64,000 bases of DNA. Origin: Fomitopsis serialis (lineage: Eukaryota > Basidiomycota > Agaricomycetes > Polyporales > Fomitopsidaceae). The notes beneath the pieces are model-generated. The model was not told where the DNA came from, did no database searches, and saw only the letters and a list, made by a program, of their open reading frames with translations. The stretch covers positions 62,001 to 126,000 of the forward strand of contig NW_025955006.1 in the NCBI RefSeq assembly GCF_022376445.1, in the 5' to 3' direction. Made by a program: the position numbers and the translations under genes. The stretch's first letter is position 1. The number at the start of each line of letters is the position of its first letter. Positions 1 to 11,197 of the stretch are shown here, piece after piece.

Positions 1-1040
1 GAGAACTTGAGTGGCACGATAAACGGGTTGTTCACGAGCGCCAAGACGGTGCGCTCCGCGAGGATGTGCGTAATTTCGCCGGGGCGTTGCGCGATGTTGG
101 CCTTGCGGATGGTCTTGAGTGCGTATATCCGCTGGGTGTCCTTCTTCCGGACCTGCATGACCTTCCCGAAGCTGCCCTTCCCAATAACCTTGAGCAGGTC
201 AAATTGCTCAATCGTGAGCGACTCATGCCGCGCAGGCTTGAAGTCGATTTTGAGGTGGAACGAGCCGTTGCCGGCCGTAGCGGTATACCATTGGTCTGCG
301 GACCGCTGCAGTAACCCGAGTTGATGCTCGCGACGCGATACGACAGCATGACGGCGCTTACCTGTCCGTCCAAAGAAGGCGATAGGTCCACCCTCGCCAT
401 CAACAGGTCATTGCCCATGTCGCCCTGACCGGGCACGCACTGCGCAGTGCGCAGGTACGCGGACACGGCGATGTTGGACGTCCGTGATACGTCGCTGACA
501 GGGATCATCTCCGTCACGGAGGGCGCGCACAGCAGGCACGGCGGCACTTACAAATCAGCCTTGTAGTTCCACTGCGGGCTCGCAAGGTCGCCGCCGAGCG
601 CGTCGATGAGCACCTCGTTCTTGTCGAACTCGAGCACGACGTAGGGCAGCCACCAGTAGCGTCGCCGCTGCATGCTTTCCCGGTTGCCACCCCTCGGCGG
701 CGGCTGGGACGCGAGTGCCTTCTCCACGATGTCTGGCACTGGGGTGCCGGATGGCAGGCTCAGACCGCGTCCTGGATGTCCATCTGTTAAGCTGACGAGA
801 TGTCGACACTCGTAGAGCAACGCACCTGAGAATATGCGGATAGTGAGCAATCCCTGACGCAGGTTCGACTCTGATGCATCTGGCGGCTTCGGTGTAACTG
901 TGCGGGACGGTATGGGGGTAGCAGATCGGGAGATCACCCCGCTCTCCTTCATATCCTTGGGCTCTGTAGCATTCGGTTAGCAAGCCCACCAACGAAGCCT
1001 CTCACCACGTACTCTTCGAGCCCAGTTTTGGCCAGGACAT
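1..1040 (-). CDS. YPK1: Ypk1/Gad8-like AGC protein kinase, 5' part only
   Basis: Ser/Thr kinase of the Ypk1/Gad8/SGK family, which acts below TORC2 in plasma-membrane and sphingolipid signalling. Exons on the minus strand: 1013-1040, 552-963, 362-494 and 1-305; the 3' end lies outside the window. About 292 residues are visible. The start MSWPK matches the MSW start of basidiomycete orthologs, which decided the small first exon. Next come a C2-like region ending in PYVVLEFDKNEVLIDALGGD, the block FDVSRTSNIAVSAYLRT, then the kinase domain with glycine loop IGKGSFGKV (about 232-240) and ATP lysine in YALK (about 255). A 42-nt in-frame segment (784-825) has GTGCGT...CAG ends and may be a short intron. 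Identity is firm; the first splice is inferred. Confidence 0.9.
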
Positions 1041-1845
1041 GGTCGCGACTGTCGATATCAGAGATGGGCGCTGCCGGCGGCGAGGCGGTAATGCTCTAAA
1101 TAGCGGGCGCTCGCGGGGACCACTGGTTGACTGTGAGAGCCGACCGTAATCTTATCGGTCTTGTGGGTATCGGAACGACCAATGCGGGGCGTCGAGGGGT
1201 ATTTCGAGAGACAAAAGGCGTAAAGGAAGGGAGGGTCCGGGGACACATTATCCTCAGCTGGGCATGATATAGGAGATTGGTGGACCCGCGCACTCACCGT
1301 CACGCGGCAGGTGGTCAACCCTTGGTCGATCCTCTGACCACTATCCTTTTCCTTTGGAAACGAGAGTAAAAATCAGCGGAACGTCCGGTGGTAGATGTTG
1401 AAGTGAGTAACAAGATGCGCAACCGTCTCGGGGGTCAACATGCAATGTGCATGTCACGTGCCAGTGTCTATTCCACGAATTGCTTGGAGTTGAAACGAGG
1501 ATTCGAACGTTCACTAGCACTATTCAAAAATGAAAACGTTGAATGTTCGATGTTCCGAGGTCATTCATTATTTCCAGCCTATTACCCAAGTCCTGTCAGG
1601 GTACTACACAAGTACAAGTGGGGCTTTGACAGATATGAAGATCGATCTAATTCGTCTGGCTCACGGAACGCACGTACCCTGGGCCTTACTTCTATCGTGT
1701 CACTCACCTAGTACCGAGGACATCATAGATAGTCCATTATCCGTATTCTAGCGCGGTAATAGGACCCACTAGCAAGTGGAATTTCCATGCAACTCGCTAA
1801 GCATACGTCCATACATACCGAACTGACCACTGTAAGTATTACCCG
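1041..1845. other. intergenic, no gene seen
   Basis: Space between the start of the YPK1-like gene and the 3' end of the next minus-strand gene. It must hold the YPK1-like promoter. Short ORFs here have no recognisable domains or credible splice partners. The stretch is more AT-rich than the flanking exons. Confidence 0.6.
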
Positions 1846-3041
1846 CTAGCTGCCAGTGCCCTCGGAACCTACTCCTATCACTCGCCAGATGACATTCCCG
1901 ACAACATCCACGCCGTCATTCCTGAGCACGACCCGCCTCTTCCCGTCCTCCGCGATGTCCCCGCCGATCACACCCGTACCCTGCCGCGCGTCGATGATCT
2001 TCGTCACGATGCGCTCCGTGAACTCGGGGTGCCCCTGGACCGTGAATATCTGCACGTCCTCTGGCTTGAAGTCGTCCGGGTTGGCGGAGTCACGCAGACG
2101 GACCATGCCCTGGTTGGGTGTGATGCTGGTCGAGCCGAGGAGGTGGAATGACGGCGGGACGGTGGGGACGTGGTCACGGTGCATCTGGTGGATGTTCTGT
2201 GTGGCGCGAAGTATGAGCACAAGCTGAAGCCGCTGAATGGGGACGCACCAGGCTATCCGCACCGAAGAGCTTCTTGCCGATATCAGTGAGCTGGAGCTCT
2301 GTGATGCTGATTTCCCAATTGCCACTGGGAACGCATTCGCCCCCTAGTGCACGCGCTATGATTTGGTGACCGAAACAAATCCCTGCGACAACGTAGCAAG
2401 TTCAGGTCGGTCGCGTGCATTAGTCTCGCAGATAAGATGGATGTGCGCAGGGTGTCCACTCGTTAGGGTCTAGCCATCACTCGAGGGTATTGCTCTCAAC
2501 GAAACACAGATAGATCTCCCATCGCAGTGGACGCACCATGGCCGGGTGGGCCATGGTTCCAGGTGCCTCATGAAATGTGGTCAGCCAAGGACTCCACGTC
2601 GGCGACTAACCAGCCGCTGATGTGGCCCACAGCGCGCTATAAGTGATCGATAATACCACCTGAGCCACCACCGAGCATCCTGACACGCAGCACTCCGAGA
2701 ACGAGCGACTTACCGATTAACTTTATGTGCGGCTTGTTTGTCGCGACATCGCGGACATAATCCACGAGTCGATTGATCCACTCGAGGTTCTCGTACGCGG
2801 ACGCGGCAGAACCCGTCAGGATGATCGCGCGATAGTCGTCGATGTTCTCCGGGTATTGCAGGGCCTCGCGGACGTCATACGGGTCAAGCGAGTATTCCAC
2901 GCCCGCCTCCGATGCCGGAAGAGACTTGCGGAGGAGTGTGTCGAAGATCGAGGTGTAGTCTCCATCGGTTGCTTGGACGGTGGCGATGGGCTTATCGCAG
3001 AGGAAGAGCGCGATGCGGATGGGCGAAGTAGTGGATGTCAT
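1846..3041 (-). CDS. class I glutamine amidotransferase-like protein
   Basis: Stand-alone class I glutamine amidotransferase of the GMP-synthase-like type. Such enzymes release ammonia from glutamine or hydrolyse gamma-glutamyl bonds; the partner and substrate are not evident here. Exons on the minus strand: 2714-3041, 2249-2382 and 1846-2196 give 270 residues in one frame. The nucleophile elbow is ICFGHQ (Cys about 112), and the His/Glu pair lies in QGHPEF (about 210 and 212), so the triad is complete. HQMHRDHV and LGST blocks are also typical. Start at the ATG read as MTSTTSPIR; a TTG four codons upstream is unlikely. The first intron is 331 nt, far longer than its neighbours in this genome. 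It is needed because KLIG and ICFGHQ are contiguous in the family. Confidence 0.88.
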
Positions 3042-3834
3042 GATAGATGCCAATCCTAGTCTGTATGAGTGTAAGTTGAGGGTCTGAGGATGATGATATA
3101 GTTGTGAATTACATCGCAGCCGATCATAATGAGGAAAACGAACTGAATCAGTACCAATGTAGTCTCCCCTTGGCAGACCCTAAAGAAGACCTCTTTGACG
3201 GAGTGAGTGAGTGCAGGGGACTACTTATACTGAAGTACTGAAGTACTGACTCGTCCTGAGGAATTATTCGATATCACATCCCTGTGACGTGATATCACGT
3301 TCGAAGCACACACCGTTACTTCGTCGTAAGTATAGCTATACAACAGACTGCCAGGCGGATGCGCAGCGGTCGTATGCACACCTCCGCAGAGCCACGGGAG
3401 TCACAAGTGTGAGATAATCAATGTAGAGGGTTGCAGTGATATTATGAGACAGCGAAGGATGAAACGCGGACAACATCGCTGAGTCCTGTTTTGGAAAGTC
3501 CGACAAATGGATGTCGTCAGCGCCTGCGCTTGGATTCTGTGGAAGTCAATGGCAACATGCTCACAGCTCAATATTATTTATGTGTCCTGCGACACTGGAT
3601 CTTCCTCAGAACATTTCAGCCGAATATTCCAATTCATGACGGTATGTACATGGCCTTGACGAAACCTTACTAACAGTTACTACACGCCTGCCGAACGATA
3701 TCGTGAGCGTCACGGTGCCGCTGCCGGAGCGACTGCTCATCGTAATCTCTCCCAAGTCTCCAGCTTGCAATCATGTTCACAACATCCTACCTCCTCCTCG
3801 TCACCCACCACCATAGACACAGCTGTCGTTGAAG
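3042..3834. other. divergent promoter region
   Basis: Shared upstream region of the minus-strand amidotransferase and the plus-strand Aim32-like gene. It contains a short tandem repeat of the unit ACTGAAGT at about 3229-3249 and two nearby GTGATATCAC-like inverted motifs around 3270-3300. No gene seen. Confidence 0.5.
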
Positions 3835-4819
3835 ATGTCGCGCTATACTCTAGTCTTGAATGTCTTGACTCGGCCTACCGGACGTCTTGCCCTTCGCGCT
3901 GAAGCGCGGTTCTTCTCGACCACGCAGCCCCGCGCGACACTAGCAGGTACCGTTCCGTACCACGACAGCTACATCTTCCTCCACACACACCAGCCGCCGT
4001 CCCAATACCCTCCCAAGTCTAAGTCAGCGCTCTGGAGGAGGCTCACCCTTGAGGCGCGCGGTTGGGGCGGCCTCGTTAACTTCTCCTGGTCGCCGGACCA
4101 GCCCGTGCATCCGCGGTACGCTGGGCTCGGCGAAGACAGTACAGAGGAGCTCTACTACGCCACGGCGTTCGCCGTCGACCGTGCACCGCTGTACATCCCG
4201 GAGGTATCCCTCGCGAACCTGGACGACGTCGCTGGTCAACTGAGCGAGCACGCACGGACCTCCCAGCTCGCACCGGAGACGGAGGAGGGCCAGATGGACG
4301 AGGCATCTGAGGCTGCGGCGAAGCTGCACCTGTACGTATGCACCCACGGCCCCAGGGATTGCAGGTGCGGCGACACTGGCGGCGACGTTGCGAAGGCTTT
4401 ACGCGAGGAGATCTCGAATCGGGAGTTGTGGGATCGCGTCTCGCTCGGGGAGGTCGCCCATGTGGGCGGACACAAGTGAGTCGCCCGTCACGCGTCACAG
4501 CCTGCCTCGCCCCCCTGCTGACACGTACATGAACTAGGTATGCTGCAAATGTGCTCGCCTTTCCATTCGGAGACTGGTAAGTGCACGCTGCATATTCTCC
4601 TCAACTAGCCGTTAAGCAGTGCATGCCAGGTTCGGTACGGTACAGCCGGAAGACGTTCCGCATATCCTCAGTGAATTGCTTGCGCGGCAAACGGAGCTTT
4701 CGGCTAGTCAGTCCTCCGGTTCGCCTAGAGCACCAGCATTGCCGCTGTGCCCGCTCTTCTGGCGCGGTCGGATGGGACTGGACAAGGAGGACCAACTCGA
4801 GCTTGCTGCCTGTAGTTAG
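3835..4819 (+). CDS. Aim32/Apd1-like sucrase/ferredoxin-family 2Fe-2S protein
   Basis: Thioredoxin-like ferredoxin of the Apd1/Aim32 family, a group that binds a [2Fe-2S] cluster with two Cys and two His. Exons 3835-4475, 4538-4576 and 4630-4819 give 289 residues. The basic, hydroxylated N-terminus (RPTGRLALRAEARFFSTT) looks like a mitochondrial presequence, which fits Aim32 better than cytosolic Apd1. Candidate ligands are the Cys residues of YVCTHGPRDCRCG (about 169-178) and the His residues of VAHVGGHK (about 209 and 213). GDWFGTVQPEDVPHIL and C-terminal WRGRMGL motifs are also typical. The third exon starts at 4630 because only that acceptor restores GDWFG. A ruined second copy of this gene lies at 23.1-23.6 kb on the other strand. 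Confidence 0.87.
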
Positions 4820-6839
4820 GGCGGAGGCGGCAGCTATCGTTATATCGTGGGGCAGCGCAATTGTACATTCGAACGCGATGCGAAGTCTCGGAAAGACGGT
4901 CAGTATGCGAGCTTGGGCCTGTGATGCCGTTCATCTGGATACAGTGATGTTGTTCCTGCTGATACACGTTTGTGGAGGAGAACTTACAGAGTCCTCTTGC
5001 TATGGTGGTCACTGTGTTGGCGCACCTGCGACAAGCTGAAAGGCGGCGACGGCTCAAATACGTATGTATGGCTCGCCATAAAAACGTCTAAATCCGCTTT
5101 AAAGCGATTCAACGGACACCCGACTCTCACCTACATAGACGGGTCTTCAAACGTTCACTGTTCACTGACTGGCTATTATATGCGCCCACGTGACCGTGTG
5201 CAGTCGCGTTGGTGGCTGAGTGGACTTGGGGGGTTATTTACACCTGCGGCCTGCCATGCGGGTCCACTGCCGTCTCCACGTCCTCGTTCACGGCTCACTG
5301 TCTAGGCTGAAAGGGCGAGCGCAAGAGTGTCAAAGCGCTCAAAGTCCATAGAAAGCGGTGCACGAAGAACACTACCTTTCTCTCAAAGCCTGTAGCTGCA
5401 AGTCCAAGTACTGTTTCCTGGGAGTACACGGTCGGGCAGGGAACCACCGGCGGTACCGAGTAGCGGTACGTTGAGCTGTTTCCCACCGCGAGGTCATTTG
5501 TATTGATCGTACTTGCAGTACTAGTTGCAACTGTACGATTCCACGGAACAATGTCATGCAAGATTGTATCTCTCAAGTCAATGAGACGCGCTGCACCCAA
5601 AAGCAGAGCACATAAGTCCGAACTGTGCTCCGCTCGCCAGCGACACTTGCGCGCGGCCGGCGAGGGCTTGAGCCTCGTCGCAGGCACCGCTCTGAGCCTG
5701 CCCGCACTGCGTAAGTGCCTGTAACTTCCCCGAGTGGTCTCTAGACAGATCATCTTCGGAGCAACGCCAAGAGGGTCAATTCTCTGCCCATGTCTCGATA
5801 ATTCTGGTACGTTGTCGAGATACAAATTGGCAACTCCGCAGGCTATTTACATGCAATCTCACTTCTTGCAGTCTTCTCACTCTCTTTTGTTATCTCTGGA
5901 GCGAATACCGAGTCTGACGGAGGTGAGCACTACTTACAACTAAATGCTTGTAAGATCATCATCCGGCACTTTTGCTGAATGCGGTATCGACCGTGTCTGG
6001 TTACATGATGTCCCCAAAGTGAAAAGATTCTCCCTGGTTTGTGCCCAGGTTTGTGCCTTTCCGGCCTTTTCATGCTCCTGTTGCTGACGATTCTCCAGTA
6101 CAACCAGGTAGGTTACAGCTAGAGGCCTCAATGTGCAGTCCGGTTACAACTGTTATCTGTGCCGGTGGCCACTTGGCTCAGACTTGGCCTGCCAGTACCT
6201 GCTTTACAAGCCTCTGCAGCGATAGGGCAGCGTTCTCCCAGCGAGCGACTCCTCTCGGGGGAGGAAAATTTACAACGCCACTGAGCGGGAGAACGGTTGA
6301 GAGATTTGGAGATCGATCGTGCGGATCGCGCCCCCGCTTTCCCTTATCAGGAAGCGCTTGCGGGGCGCCTTCCCCCAGCCTGCCCCGCACCACCTCGGAT
6401 GTGGCCGCTTTACGCCCGCTGCTCTCAGTTCAGTGAACAGCGCGGATTCGGTATGGCCCACTGTTCCTCCCTCTACTACCCTTGGGTCGCTATGTTTCTT
6501 CGGAGACACCGCCACCTACTCATCATTGCAGCCGTTACCCGTAGGATGAACCATGTCCTTATCAACCTCCTCCGTGTCCTCGAGATAAGTCAGCGCCATA
6601 GCCAATGGATGTGGGGACGCGGGCTTCCGATAGGGCGAGGAGGGCCCTGAACACCGGAAGGCGCTGGAGTGCTGATGGCTCGGAAGCTCTGCTATAAAAT
6701 CTCGTACAGACGTCAACTTGCTTGACGCTTCTCGCCAGCCCCGCATCGACTTCTTTGCTGAAGTCACGAGAGTATCAGCACCTGAGCTGCCCTGTTCGAC
6801 TCCAGAGACGTGCTAGCTTCCATCTTTGTCAACACAGCC
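4820..6839. other. 2 kb intergenic region
   Basis: No convincing gene. The longest minus ORF (5295-5825) and several ORFs at 6.0-6.7 kb lack domains, plausible splice sites and coding-like composition. The right end is the promoter of the DUR3-like gene, with a TATAAA motif at 6693-6698, about 140 nt before its ATG. Confidence 0.55.
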
Positions 6840-9377
6840 ATGTCGTCCAGCCCAGTACTCCCGCAAGGCGCGGGCTACGGTGTCGGTGAGTAGTAGACTG
6901 ATGTCTTATTGACGAGCACGCGTTCTGATACGCCGTACAGTGGTCGGAATCGGCCTGTTCTTCAGCGTCTTCATGGTTGGGTTGACAGCCATCCAAGCGC
7001 GATACACGGGATTCTCGCCGAAGAACTCTGAAGAGTTCAACAGCGCCTCTAGGAGCGTCAAACCTGGTTTGATCGCATCTGGTATCGTATCTGCCTGGAC
7101 ATGGGCGGCGACATTGGTACGAACGATCCTCATTCTGCCTTACCAATGATTGAACGGATCGAATTTGTCAGTTGCAATCGAGTGCTGTTGCCTACCAGTA
7201 CGGTATATCCGGTCCATGGTGGTACGGCGCAGGTGCTACGGTCCAAATTCTACTCTTTGCCCAGGTAGGTCGTGTGACAAGTCTATACTGACTGGTGTGG
7301 TTCTGACGGCCGCATCTAGCTCGCAGCGAAGCTGAAGCTTAACGCGCCACACGCGCACACATGGCTCGAGATTGTCTACGCTCGCTGGGGCACCACTGCG
7401 CACCTCGTCTTCATGTTTTTCGGCCTGGCGACAAACATCATCGTCTCATCCATGCTTATCCTGGGTGGGTCAGCTACCGTGACATCGCTCACTGGGATGA
7501 ACACGCTTGCGGTAAGTCCTCCGCTATGTGTTCCACCCACCTTGCCCGCTGATTGAACACCCTCAAGGCCTGTTTCCTAATCCCAGTCGGCGTTGCCATC
7601 TACGTCGTGGTCGGCGGCATGCGTGCCACGCTCCTCTGCGACTACACGCACACCTCCGTGCTCTTTGCCATTATCTTCGTCTTCGTCTTCACCGTCTACG
7701 CGACCTCAGACAAGATTGGCTCCTTCTCCACCATGCACGCTCTCCTGGCGAAGGCCGCCGTGGAGGCACCGGTCTCAGGCAACGCGCATGGGTCATACCT
7801 GACGATGCGCAGCAAGGACGGGCTGATCTTCGGTGTGATCAACGTCATTGGTAACTTCGCGACGGTCTTCCAGGACCAGGCATACTGGCAGCGTGCGATC
7901 GCGAGCCGACCGGCGACTTGCGTCAAGGCATACTTGCTCGGCGGTCTCGCTTGGTCAGTCTGTTCCTCCAGAACGAGCGCTCCTGGTGCTTACTAGACAT
8001 CTCGCAGGTTCGCCATTCCTTTCATGTTCTCCACGACGCTCGGTCTCTCCGCCGTTGCGCTCAAGGGCGACCCGGCCATGATACCTCTGTCCGCAGCAGA
8101 CATTGGTGCGGGTCTACCCGCTTCTGCGGCGGCGGCTGCACTCTTGGGCAAGTCGGGTGCCGCGGCGCTGCTCATTGTGCTTTTCTTGGCCGTCACGTCT
8201 GCGACCTCCGCTGAGCTCATCGCCGTCTCTGCACTCTTGACGTACGACGTCTACAAAAGGTATATCAACCCGCAGGCGACTGAGGCGCAGATCCTGCGCG
8301 TTTCGCATGGAATGGTAAGTCGTCTTGCCCGGTATCGTCTCCCTGAGCAGCTGCTGATGGATGCATGCAGGTCGTCCTCTTCGCCATCGTTATGGGGATC
8401 CTTGGCTTAATCTTCTATTACATTGGCATCTCTATGGGCTGGCTATACGACTTCATGGGCGTCGTCCTTGGCGCTGCCGTCGTCCCCATTGCATGCTGCA
8501 TCACCTGGCGCAAGGCGAACAAGTGGGGCTGCATTGCGGGTGCGCTCATTGGCTTCTGGTGTGGTGTCATCGCGTGGCTCGTCACGACTTCTACGCTCAA
8601 CGACGGTGTCATCAACGCCACGGTCAGTCGCCCTCTGTTACCATCCACGATATTATTTGTTGACTCTTGAATCGCAGACGACCTTTGGGAACTACGAAAT
8701 GTTGGCGGGTAACCTGGCCTCGATCGGGATGGGCGGTATCATCGCTGTGACGACGTCCCTCATCTGGCCAGACGACTTCAACTTCGACGCCACGCGTGCG
8801 ATCAACACGCCTTCGCTCTCCCCGACGGAGAAGGATAGCGTCGACCATGAGCCAGAGGAGTACATCGACGAGAAGAAGCGTGTTGCCAGCGAGGTGTCGA
8901 CCGAGCCTGTCGTGAACTCGACGGAGGCGGCAATGGTGGAAGAGGCGCATGAGCTTGACCCCGTTGCCCTCAAGAAGGCGTACAAGCTTGCCGCGCGGTC
9001 CTCGATCGCTTTGGTACGTGGCTTTACTACTTGTCTATTTTCCTTTCGGCGATGCTGACCATTCCTCCCGCAGACGCTGATTATGCTGATCATCATTCCG
9101 CTGCCCCTCTTCTTTGCGCAGACGATCTACGGCGTGCGCGGCCTCACAGCGTGGGTCGTCATCGGGATGATCTGGACGTTCTGCTCCGCCATCTCTGTCG
9201 TGCTATATCCGCTCTACGAGTCGCGTGCAGCTCTGGGCTTGATCGTCAAGGGGATGACGAAGGTTAGCATTGTTGCGATTTGCACTCTCCGCTGGTGTTG
9301 ATCATGCCTTGCAGGATATCTTCATGAGAGGAAGCGGGAAATTCAAGCACCCCACACAGACGACGCCCGACGCATGA
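6840..9377 (+). CDS. DUR3: urea/polyamine transporter, sodium:solute symporter family
   Basis: Plasma-membrane urea-proton symporter of the Dur3 type (SSS family), expected to import urea and possibly polyamines under nitrogen limitation. Ten exons: 6840-6885, 6941-7116, 7172-7264, 7320-7511, 7568-7953, 8008-8314, 8371-8622, 8678-9013, 9074-9262 and 9315-9377. They give 679 residues, normal for fungal Dur3. The N-terminus reads [19 protein letters not shown], followed by [21 protein letters not shown], the family block between the first two membrane helices. Many hydrophobic segments follow. A hydrophilic loop of about 90 residues ([15 protein letters not shown]...) lies between the last helices, as in other fungal Dur3 proteins. 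The ORF is continuous across all junctions. No regulator or urea-catabolic gene is adjacent. Confidence 0.93.
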
Positions 9378-10554
9378 ATTGCATGGATGATGATGAGGAT
9401 ACGGAGTGTATTACTTTATTATGACACTTACCTTCGCACTGTATAAATCTGTAGAGCCGCTTCCATTGGAAGCATGTTAGACATAGAGGAAAACGTACAT
9501 ATCGTGCTGCAGTTAGCAACGAGTGTGCTTCAGCCGCCGCGGACTGCTGAAGCGTGTGCGCGCGTTGCACGTGATCGTGTTCTGGCGGCAATAGCCGAGT
9601 GGCCCAGTTGTCCGTTGTCGTCGTCCTCTTCCGGTCCTCTGCTGCAACTCTCTTCCATCCTCCAACATCCCATGTGAAAGCTTATACTTTCCGTAAAACG
9701 GTGTTATAGATATATAGATATAATGGTGTGTATCTTCTTACCTCCACTGTAGAGACAGTGATCGAATTTTAAGCATGACTAGCTGCGTGTCCGACGTCGA
9801 AATACGTCTCGCAAGATCAATTGCGAGCTCTTAATTGATAGATGCTCTTTCTCATCAATCTTACTCAAGCCTCGCCTTGGACGCCTTCAGTGCCCATGAC
9901 GTGCTCTGGGGCGCATATAGTCACCTTTTAGCTCGGGCGTAGCAAGGCGCTCCGGTTGACGCGGTGCATGTATTGCCTACGACAGCGTCGCGGACGTGTG
10001 GACCGCATATCGATGTGGGTCGCTCACATAGCGCATCTGATGACTAGGTGTGGCTACGGCGCACCGCTCGCCATCGCTCTTGCTGCGACGGAATGAAATA
10101 TTACACGCCAACCAGCGCTCTAACGCGGTCCAGAGGCTGAAAGTGCCCTAAATAGCAGGTCTCTGTCTCACCGTACCCGCTGTTGGCCAGGGCTTCAAGC
10201 ACCCAACGACTGATCACCAGCCTTGCACCAGCCCTTTGGCGCGCTCATCGCAGCCACGTCGGGCCCATCTGCGTGTGCCAATAAACGACATACCCAGGAT
10301 CCCCGGTTTCGACCCGCTGAAATCGATATCCTCGCCTTCCGGTGACTCGAGGCGCACTGGTTTCTCAAACTACCCTCCGGCAGCTGCCTAATTGATGCAA
10401 ATCCCCTTGATTCACGGTGATCCTTGCGCTGTTAGTCGGCTGCCCGAACGTGACTTCGCGATGGATTTCTAATACATGACTCGTCGAAGGCCTATATAAT
10501 GCTGCTGAGACGTCTTCTGATTGCAGCAACGACCTAGCTTTTCATAAGACGATC
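9378..10554. other. intergenic region
   Basis: 1.2 kb between the DUR3-like gene and the NTF2-fold gene. No ORF with a recognisable domain. The right 60 bp is the promoter of the downstream gene. Confidence 0.55.
10493..10499 (+). promoter_or_regulatory. TATA box of the NTF2-fold gene
   Basis: TATATAA lies 56-62 nt upstream of the ATG at 10555, a usual distance for TATA-containing basidiomycete promoters. Confidence 0.6.
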
Positions 10555-11195
10555 ATGTCCGCCATCAAGCCCCCCTTCACCGCGGAGACGGCCCTCCAGA
10601 AGGTCAAGGTTGCGCAACGTCTATGGAACACTCGTGACCCCCAGCGCGTCTCGCAGGCGTATACGGTCAGTCGAGCTTCCTGCAGCGGAATATGTGCGAT
10701 TAATCGGTTCATCGATGAAGCCGGATACGATTTGGAGGAACCGCGACCAATTCATGAAGGGGAGGGACGAGGTGGTCCAGTTCCTCACTAAGAAATGGGA
10801 GAAGGAGAACGGGTACCGACTGAGGAAGGAGTTGTTCGCATTCAAGGATAACAAGATCGCAGTGCAGGTGGGTGTATAGCCAGATTGAGATGCGCGCCCA
10901 CGACGAATGCTTGCTAACGACTTTGCCATGGCAGTTCTTCTACGAATGGTTTGAGCTCAAGCAGGATAGCTCGAAGCAGTGGTACCGATGCTACGGCTTG
11001 GAGGTAAGCTAGCTGCATGGGTCGGCGCCATGCTTCTGTCAACATCCGAGCTAACTCATGCTACTCATGCAATGTTAGGACTGGACGTACAATGATGACG
11101 GACTAATGCGCAAGCGTCAGATGAGCGGAAACGACGTGTCGATTACCGAAGAGGAGCGTTGGTTCAAGGAGGACGTCGCTGACGCAGGCTCCTAA
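10555..11195 (+). CDS. DUF1348 / NTF2-superfamily protein
   Basis: Small NTF2-fold protein of the DUF1348 type, related to SnoaL-like proteins; the molecular role is unknown. Exons 10555-10665, 10721-10867, 10935-11003 and 11079-11195 give 147 residues, close to the usual 150. Family signatures are [73 protein letters not shown] and GLMRKR. All introns are in phase 0. The stop codon is followed after 2 bp by the outer inverted repeat of a mobile element, so the native 3' UTR and polyadenylation site have been displaced or supplied by that repeat. Confidence 0.88.
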
Positions 11196-11197
11196 TA

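Noticed and set aside
1846..4819. Divergent pair (amidotransferase and Aim32-like gene) as a functional unit
   Set aside because: The 0.8 kb divergent promoter alone is weak evidence, and no pathway link between the families is known to me.
5295..5825. 176-codon minus-strand ORF
   Set aside because: No motif, no splice-supported extension and no family resemblance. Likely chance.
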